A stretch of DNA of 45,320 nt from Steroidobacteraceae bacterium (GTDB taxonomy: Bacteria; Pseudomonadota; Gammaproteobacteria; Steroidobacterales; Steroidobacteraceae): contig JADGHX010000016.1 in assembly GCA_019683695.1 (NCBI GenBank), forward strand, positions 1-45,320. Reading direction: 5' to 3'. A program made the position numbers and the translations under genes. Positions 40,751-45,320 of this stretch are shown one piece after another; position 1 is the stretch's first letter; the number at the start of each line of letters is the position of its first letter. A model generated the notes under the pieces. That model made no database searches, was not told where the DNA came from, and saw only the letters and a list, made by a program, of their open reading frames with translations.

Positions 40751-40760
40751 GGCTGCGGGC

Positions 40761-41690
40761 ATGGCAAAGTCCGTCATCGTGACGTGTGCGATCACCGGCT
40801 CGATCCACACGCCGAGCCAGTCTCCCCACCTGCCGCTTACGCCGCGGCAGATCATCGAGGAGTCCGTTGCGGCCGCCGAGGCGGGCGCGGCCATCCTGCA
40901 CCTGCACGCGCGGGACCCGCGCGATGGCAGGCCAACGGCCGATCCGGACGTGTTCATGCAGTTCCTGCCGGAGATTCGTGAGCGCACGTCGGCGATCGTG
41001 AACATCACCACCGGCGGCGGCCCGGGCATGACGCTCGAAGAGCGCCTGCAGGCGCCGGAGCGGGCGAGCCCGGAGATGACCTCGCTCAACATGGGCACCA
41101 TGAACTTCGGTGGGTTCACGGCCCTTGCGCGTGTGCCGGAGCTGCGGCACGACTGGGAGCGCGACCTGCTCGGGATCGCCTACCGGCACACCTTCCGCAA
41201 TACCTTCGAGGATATCGAGACGGTGATGAACCGGCTCGGGAAGGGTCACGGCGTGCGCTTCGAGTTCGAGTGCTACGACGTGGGGCACCTGTTCAATCTG
41301 GCGTACATGCTCGATCGCAAGCTGTACGAGCCGCCGCTGTTCCTGCAGTTCGTGCTGGGCATTCTCGGTGGGGTGGGCGCGGAGCTCGATCAGTTGCTCC
41401 ACATGCTGCGCACGTCGGAGCGGCTGTTCGGGTCGGGCTTCGAGTGGTCCGTGCTTGCGGCGGGTCGTCACCAGATGGCCCTGTGCACCCACAACGCGCT
41501 GCTCGGCGGCAACGTGCGCGTGGGGCTCGAGGACAGTCTCTATATCGGGCCAGGCCAGCTCGCTCGCTCCAACGCCGAGCAGGTGCGGAAGATCGTGCGC
41601 ATTCTGAAGGAGCTGTCGCTGCGCGTGGCGACGCCAGATGAGGTGCGCGAGCGCCTGCGGCTCAAGGGTGTGGAGCACGTTCGTTTCTGA
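40761..41690 (+). CDS. beta-keto acid cleavage enzyme (BKACE, DUF849)
   Basis: A 309-aa TIM-barrel enzyme of the BKACE family, whose founder is 3-keto-5-aminohexanoate cleavage enzyme (Kce). The family condenses a beta-keto acid with acetyl-CoA and splits it to acetoacetate and a new CoA ester. Zn ligands His47 and His49 lie in AAILHLHARDPRDGRPT; TTGGGPGMTLEERL, FEWSVLAAGRHQM and NVRVGLEDSLY are further family marks. The usual His before VRVGLED is Asn here. It starts 10 bp after the fusion gene. The substrate is unknown. Confidence 0.9.
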   Translation: MAKSVIVTCAITGSIHTPSQSPHLPLTPRQIIEESVAAAEAGAAILHLHARDPRDGRPTADPDVFMQFLPEIRERTSAIVNITTGGGPGMTLEERLQAPERASPEMTSLNMGTMNFGGFTALARVPELRHDWERDLLGIAYRHTFRNTFEDIETVMNRLGKGHGVRFEFECYDVGHLFNLAYMLDRKLYEPPLFLQFVLGILGGVGAELDQLLHMLRTSERLFGSGFEWSVLAAGRHQMALCTHNALLGGNVRVGLEDSLYIGPGQLARSNAEQVRKIVRILKELSLRVATPDEVRERLRLKGVEHVRF

Positions 41691-41705
41691 TCACGGCATC
41701 GAAAC

Positions 41706-42623
41706 ATGTATAGCCCATCCGATCCCCGTTCCAGACTTGCTGCTGGCGCAGGCGGCCAACAAGCATCGCCGTATGCCATGGACGGCAGCTCCGCAGCCTT
41801 CTCGCCGGCGCACTACGTGAAATTCCACGAGCTGCCGCCCGCAGAATCCTCGAGCGCCGCGCGCACGTGGTACGCACGCGGCCAGAACTTCGTGATCGCA
41901 TACACGGAAGCCACCTCGGAAGCCGTGCTCGCACGCGACTCGCAACCGGATGAATACATGCTGCTGCTTCCGCAGCCGGATACCGTCGCCCAAATCACCG
42001 CGCCCGGCGAATCGCTCGAAGTGAAAGGCTATTCGCTCGTGATCATGCCGCCCGGTGACAGCCGAGTGACCGTGAGCGGAGGGCAGGTCGTGCGAATGTT
42101 CACCACTCGCAACGCCGATCTCGTTGCGAAGTGCTCGAACGCCAATGCCTACGCGCAGCCGAACCCGCGCATCCCGCCGTTCCAGCCCTGGCCGGATCCG
42201 CCGGGCGGGTTTCGCGTGCGCGCGTATAGCCTGGACGTGCCGCCGCAGGAAGGGCGATTCGGGCGCATCTGGCGCTGCACGACGATGATGATCAACGTGA
42301 TTCCCCGGGAGCCGCCGCGGGACGTCACGCGGCTCTCGCCGCATCATCACGAGGACTTCGAGCAATGCTCGCTCGCGCTCGAAGGCGCCTTCATGCACCA
42401 CCTGCGCTGGCCGTGGGTGGCGAACCAGCATCACTGGCGCGAGGACGAGCACGTGCATTGCCCCGCGCCGTCGATCGCAGTGATACCGCCGCCGGCGATT
42501 CACACCTCCGCGGCGACCGCGCCCGCCGGCAATCAGCTCGTCGACATCTTCTCTCCGCCACGGAGGGATTTCTCGATGATGTCCGGCTGGGTACTGAACG
42601 CAGACGATTATCCGATGCCCTGA
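41706..42623 (+). CDS. cupin-fold protein of unknown function
   Basis: A 305-aa protein that reads as a bicupin. The C-terminal half has SPHHHEDFEQCSLALEGAF, which fits the metal-binding cupin motif 1 (H-x-H-x3-E-x6-G), and later PPPAIHTSAAT with the motif 2 His. The N-terminal half has a similar strand pattern (DEYMLLLPQPDTVAQI, GYSLVIMPPGDS) without clear ligands. No specific family is recognised; cupins in aromatic clusters are dioxygenases, isomerases or decarboxylases. The start is uncertain because no clear ribosome binding site precedes either 41706 or the ATG at 41778. It is 15 bp after the BKACE gene. Confidence 0.7.
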   Translation: MYSPSDPRSRLAAGAGGQQASPYAMDGSSAAFSPAHYVKFHELPPAESSSAARTWYARGQNFVIAYTEATSEAVLARDSQPDEYMLLLPQPDTVAQITAPGESLEVKGYSLVIMPPGDSRVTVSGGQVVRMFTTRNADLVAKCSNANAYAQPNPRIPPFQPWPDPPGGFRVRAYSLDVPPQEGRFGRIWRCTTMMINVIPREPPRDVTRLSPHHHEDFEQCSLALEGAFMHHLRWPWVANQHHWREDEHVHCPAPSIAVIPPPAIHTSAATAPAGNQLVDIFSPPRRDFSMMSGWVLNADDYPMP

Positions 42624-42644
42624 AAAGGTACACACAGGTCAGTG

Positions 42645-43514
42645 ATGAGCCAGGACGCCCGATCCCAGGACGACACCCCGTTCCACGACGCGCCCATCGT
42701 CGATTCCCATGCACACATCTTCACGCGGGACATGCCGCTTGGGGCGTCTCCCTGGCACACGCCGGACTACGGCTTCACGGCTGAAGACTACCTGCGCACG
42801 CTCGATGAGCATGGGGTGCATTTCGGCGTGATCGCGGGCATCAGCATCTACGGGCACTACAACGACTACATGCTCGAGATGCTGCGCAAGTACAAGCGCC
42901 TGCGCGGAACCGTGAACGTGCCGCCCACGACGGACCGCTACATTCTCGAGCGCATGAAAGCCGACGGCATCGTCGGCGTGCGCCTGCAGCTCACCCGCCG
43001 CAAGGAGCTTCCCGATCTCGGCGGCGAGGATTACCGCCTGCTGCTCCGGCGCGTGGCGGACCTCGACTGGCACGTGCACGTCGTGGTGGAAGGGCAGCTG
43101 TGGCCCCTGATCCTGCAGAAGCTCGAAGCCTCGGGCGCGAAGCTCGTCATCGATCACTTCGGCCATCCGGACCCGCAGGAGGCCGAGAACTGCGCAGGCT
43201 TCCAGGCCGTGCTGCGCTCGGTCGAGAAAGGGCGCACGTGGGTGAAGCTTTCCGCCGGCTACCGCCTCACGTGGGCCGCGCACGGCCAGACGCGCCGCGA
43301 TCCGCGCGCGCTCGACATGGCACGCCGGCTCGCGCGCAAGCTGCTGGAACATGCGGGCCCTGAGCGGCTCGTGTGGGGAAGCGACTGCCCGTTCGTCGGG
43401 CACGAAGCAGCGGTCACGTACCGCGACGCGCTCGAGGATTTCTATTCGTGGGTGCCGGATCCGGTGGTCCGCCGCCGCATCTCGGCAACGGCGCTCAAAC
43501 TGTATTTCAGCTGA
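42645..43514 (+). CDS. amidohydrolase, LigI/COG3618-like lactonase
   Basis: A 289-aa amidohydrolase-2 family TIM barrel related to pyrone-dicarboxylate hydrolase. VDSHAHIFTRDMP supplies the HxH pair, LVIDHFGHPDP a strand-6 type His, TWVKLSAGYRLT and VWGSDCPFVGHE the C-terminal Asp. It is shorter and more divergent than the LigI-type protein at 24203, so another lactone or enol substrate is likely. The start is ATG 42645; GTG lies one codon upstream. It ends 2 bp before the aldolase gene, arguing that the two act in sequence. Confidence 0.85.
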   Translation: MSQDARSQDDTPFHDAPIVDSHAHIFTRDMPLGASPWHTPDYGFTAEDYLRTLDEHGVHFGVIAGISIYGHYNDYMLEMLRKYKRLRGTVNVPPTTDRYILERMKADGIVGVRLQLTRRKELPDLGGEDYRLLLRRVADLDWHVHVVVEGQLWPLILQKLEASGAKLVIDHFGHPDPQEAENCAGFQAVLRSVEKGRTWVKLSAGYRLTWAAHGQTRRDPRALDMARRLARKLLEHAGPERLVWGSDCPFVGHEAAVTYRDALEDFYSWVPDPVVRRRISATALKLYFS

Positions 43515-43516
43515 GC

Positions 43517-44293
43517 ATGTCGCGCGCCGCATTTCGTGAACGACTCCGGCAGCGCGAGCTGCTCGTGGGCACGTTCATCAAGACGCCGGGGCCGCACACC
43601 ACCGAAATCGTTGCCGGCGCGGGATTCGATTTCGCGATCATCGATCAGGAGCACGGCCCCTTCGACCGTACCGCGACCGATCTCGCGTTGCTGGCCGCCC
43701 GTGCCGGGTCGCTCCCCGCACTGGTGCGCGTACCCTCATCGGCGCACGATGCCATTCTCGCGGCGCTGGACGATGGGGCCACAGGCGTGCTGGTGCCGCA
43801 TGTCTCCTGCGGTGAAACCGCTCGCTCGGTGGCGGCATCCACACGCTATCGCGGAGGCCGGCGAGGGTTTTCGAACACCGTACGCGCCGGAGGTTACGGC
43901 GCGGCGGACATCTGGCCGCACGTCGATGCGAGCGACGCCGCCGTCGTCGCGCTGGCCGCCGTCGAAACCCCGGACGCGATTGAACGCGTCGACGCCATTG
44001 CCGCCACAGAAGGCCTCGATGGACTCTTCATCGGCCGGGGCGATCTCACCGTGGCGCTCGGCGCGGCTTCTCCGGACGCACCCGCGGTACGGGCAGCGGC
44101 GGAGCGCATCGCCTCCGCCGCGCGTGCGAACGGCAAGGCGGTTTGCGCGCACGTGGGCGGCATGAATGCCGATGAGTTTTGCTGGCTGCGGAGCATCGGT
44201 GTGAGTGTGTTCGTGCTCTCGTCCGATCAGGGCCTGCTGCGGCAGGCGGCTCTGCGCGCCCTCGAAGCGTTCCGCGCGGGGGCGGCGCGCTGA
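43517..44293 (+). CDS. HpcH/HpaI-family class II aldolase
   Basis: A 258-aa pyruvate-type aldolase. IIDQEHGPFD (Glu45, His46) is the catalytic loop, LPALVRVPS the substrate Arg, AAVETPDAIE and LFIGRGDLTVALG carry the metal-binding Glu and Asp. The family splits 4-hydroxy-2-oxo acids to pyruvate or oxaloacetate plus an aldehyde or keto acid. In a lig cluster without a visible LigK it could serve as the 4-carboxy-4-hydroxy-2-oxoadipate aldolase, or act on the product of the adjacent amidohydrolase. The loop GRGDL differs from the usual GxxDLS. Confidence 0.9.
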   Translation: MSRAAFRERLRQRELLVGTFIKTPGPHTTEIVAGAGFDFAIIDQEHGPFDRTATDLALLAARAGSLPALVRVPSSAHDAILAALDDGATGVLVPHVSCGETARSVAASTRYRGGRRGFSNTVRAGGYGAADIWPHVDASDAAVVALAAVETPDAIERVDAIAATEGLDGLFIGRGDLTVALGAASPDAPAVRAAAERIASAARANGKAVCAHVGGMNADEFCWLRSIGVSVFVLSSDQGLLRQAALRALEAFRAGAAR

Positions 44294-44353
44294 TCGCGCA
44301 GCGCGACGCGCCAGCCGATTTGTGCGAATAACGCCCGCCTGACCGCCGATCCG

Positions 44354-44374
44354 CGGATGACGGCTGTTCATCCG
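44354..44374. promoter_or_regulatory. inverted repeat upstream of ligJ
   Basis: CGGATGA (44354-44360) and TCATCCG (44368-44374) form perfect 7-bp arms around 7 nt, in the 184-bp gap between the aldolase gene and ligJ. It could be an operator for ligJ. No T-run follows, so a terminator is less likely. Confidence 0.4.
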
Positions 44375-44430
44375 ATGCACACGTGTCGCTCCGGGCCGCC
44401 GGAAGGCTGCGTCCGCGACGGCGCCAAAGG

Positions 44431-44436
44431 TATGAT
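44431..44436 (+). promoter_or_regulatory. candidate -10 box for ligJ
   Basis: TATGAT lies 42 nt upstream of the ligJ ATG. No good -35 box stands 17 nt before it. Together with the upstream inverted repeat and the 184-bp gap it hints that ligJ has its own promoter. Confidence 0.3.
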
Positions 44437-44477
44437 CCTTGCCCAATCGCTTCGCTTCGGAACACGAGTCAGCATCC

Positions 44478-45320
44478 ATGATCATTGATTGCCACGGGCA
44501 CTACACCACTGCACCTGCGGACCTGCAGAAGTATCGCGAGAGCCAGATCGCCGGCCTCAAGGATCCGGCGCACGTGCCCACCCCGGCGAACCTGAAGATC
44601 AGCGACGATCAGATTCGCGAGAGCCTCGAGAACGCGCAGCTCAAGTTCCAGCGTGAGCGGGGCACGGACCTCACCATCTTCTCGCCGCGCGCCTCGGCCA
44701 TGGCGCACCACATCGGCAACGAGACCACGAGCCAGCACTGGACGCAGGCCTGCAACGACCTGATCAAGCGCGTGTGCGACCTCTACCCGAACAACTTCGT
44801 CGGCGTGTGCCAGCTGCCGCAGTCCCCGGGTGTGCCGCCCGCGAACAGCGCCAAGGAGCTGGAGCGCTGTGTGAAGGAACTGGGCTTCGTCGGCTGCAAC
44901 CTGAATCCGGACCCGTCGGGCGGCCACTGGAACTCACCGCCGCTCACCGACCGGCACTGGTATCCGCTCTACGAAAAGATGGTGGAGCTCGATGTGCCGG
45001 CGATGGTGCACGTGAGCTCCTCGTGCAACCCCAACTTCCATGCCACGGGCGCGCACTACATCAACGCCGACACCACGGCGTTCATGCAGTTCATCCAGGG
45101 CGACCTGTTCAAGGACTTCCCGACGCTCAAGTTCATCATCCCGCACGGCGGCGGCGCCGTGCCGTACCACTGGGGCCGTTACCGCGGGCTCGCGCAGGAC
45201 ATGAAGCGCCCGCCCATCGCGGAGATGATGCGCAACAACGTGTTCTTCGACACGTGCGTGTACCACCAGCCCGGCATCGAGCTGCTCTTCAAGGTCGTGC
45301 CGATCGACAACATCCTGTTC
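44478..45320 (+). CDS. ligJ: 4-oxalomesaconate hydratase, LigJ-like (3' end cut by window)
   Basis: The first 281 residues of an amidohydrolase-superfamily hydratase. MIIDCHGHYTTAP with the HxH pair, SPRASAMAHHIGNE, GFVGCNLNPDPSGGHWNSPP, YEKMVELDVPAMVHVSSSCN and FIIPHGGGAVPYHWGRYRGL match Sphingobium LigJ almost step for step. LigJ adds water to the LigI product (as its keto/enol form) to give 4-carboxy-4-hydroxy-2-oxoadipate, the substrate of the final aldolase. The family length is about 340 residues, so roughly 60 lie beyond the edge. Confidence 0.92.
   Translation, partial: MIIDCHGHYTTAPADLQKYRESQIAGLKDPAHVPTPANLKISDDQIRESLENAQLKFQRERGTDLTIFSPRASAMAHHIGNETTSQHWTQACNDLIKRVCDLYPNNFVGVCQLPQSPGVPPANSAKELERCVKELGFVGCNLNPDPSGGHWNSPPLTDRHWYPLYEKMVELDVPAMVHVSSSCNPNFHATGAHYINADTTAFMQFIQGDLFKDFPTLKFIIPHGGGAVPYHWGRYRGLAQDMKRPPIAEMMRNNVFFDTCVYHQPGIELLFKVVPIDNILF

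Overview
The window is high-GC, densely packed chromosomal DNA, most likely from a gammaproteobacterium. Supporting this are divergent pepA-holC-valS and lptF-lptG, prfC (RF3), an MtfA-type peptidase, a GlyGly-CTERM sorting tail and many 1-8 bp start/stop overlaps. A Steroidobacter/Nevskia/Xanthomonas-like lineage is plausible, but the sequence does not fix the genus. The first 57 bases are G/C homopolymer runs that look like a poor contig edge.

Bases 58-24022 are mostly housekeeping. In order they hold: an unrecognised 47-aa Cys-containing peptide gene (minus strand); acylphosphatase; a lytic transglycosylase and proS (minus); pssA, a family-4 uracil-DNA glycosylase and rimI (plus, start/stop overlaps); a decayed surface-protein gene with a GlyGly-CTERM tail running in frame into a frameshifted outer-membrane barrel gene (minus); prfC and an MFS permease (plus). 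Then comes a seven-gene minus-strand chain, pepA-holC-valS-moxR-DUF58-tgpA-mtfA, whose last five genes overlap at start/stop. Divergent from it lie lptF-lptG.

Bases 22571-45320 form a catabolic region centred on the protocatechuate 4,5-cleavage (lig) pathway. A compact operon encodes a LigI-like pyrone-dicarboxylate hydrolase, LigA and LigB (extradiol dioxygenase subunits) and LigC (semialdehyde dehydrogenase), and ends at a strong terminator. A LigJ-like hydratase is cut by the right edge. Between them lie two aldehyde dehydrogenases, an aldo/keto reductase, an iron-type alcohol dehydrogenase, an MFS symporter, a SnoaL-like protein, a TonB-dependent receptor, an AraC-type regulator and an SDR. 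A second tight operon holds a periplasmic-binding-protein/triple-SnoaL fusion, a BKACE-type beta-keto acid cleavage enzyme, a cupin protein, a second LigI-like amidohydrolase and an HpcH/HpaI aldolase.

Read together, a TonB-dependent receptor and an MFS symporter would import an aromatic (perhaps lignin-derived) compound. Dehydrogenases would process side chains, LigABC-I-J would open and hydrate the ring, and the HpcH/HpaI aldolase may replace LigK, which is not in the window. LigU is also not seen. The substrate of the second operon cannot be read from the sequence. The least familiar items are the 950-aa binding-protein/triple-SnoaL fusion, the small Cys-containing peptide gene at the left edge, and several operator-like inverted repeats in front of the catabolic operons.
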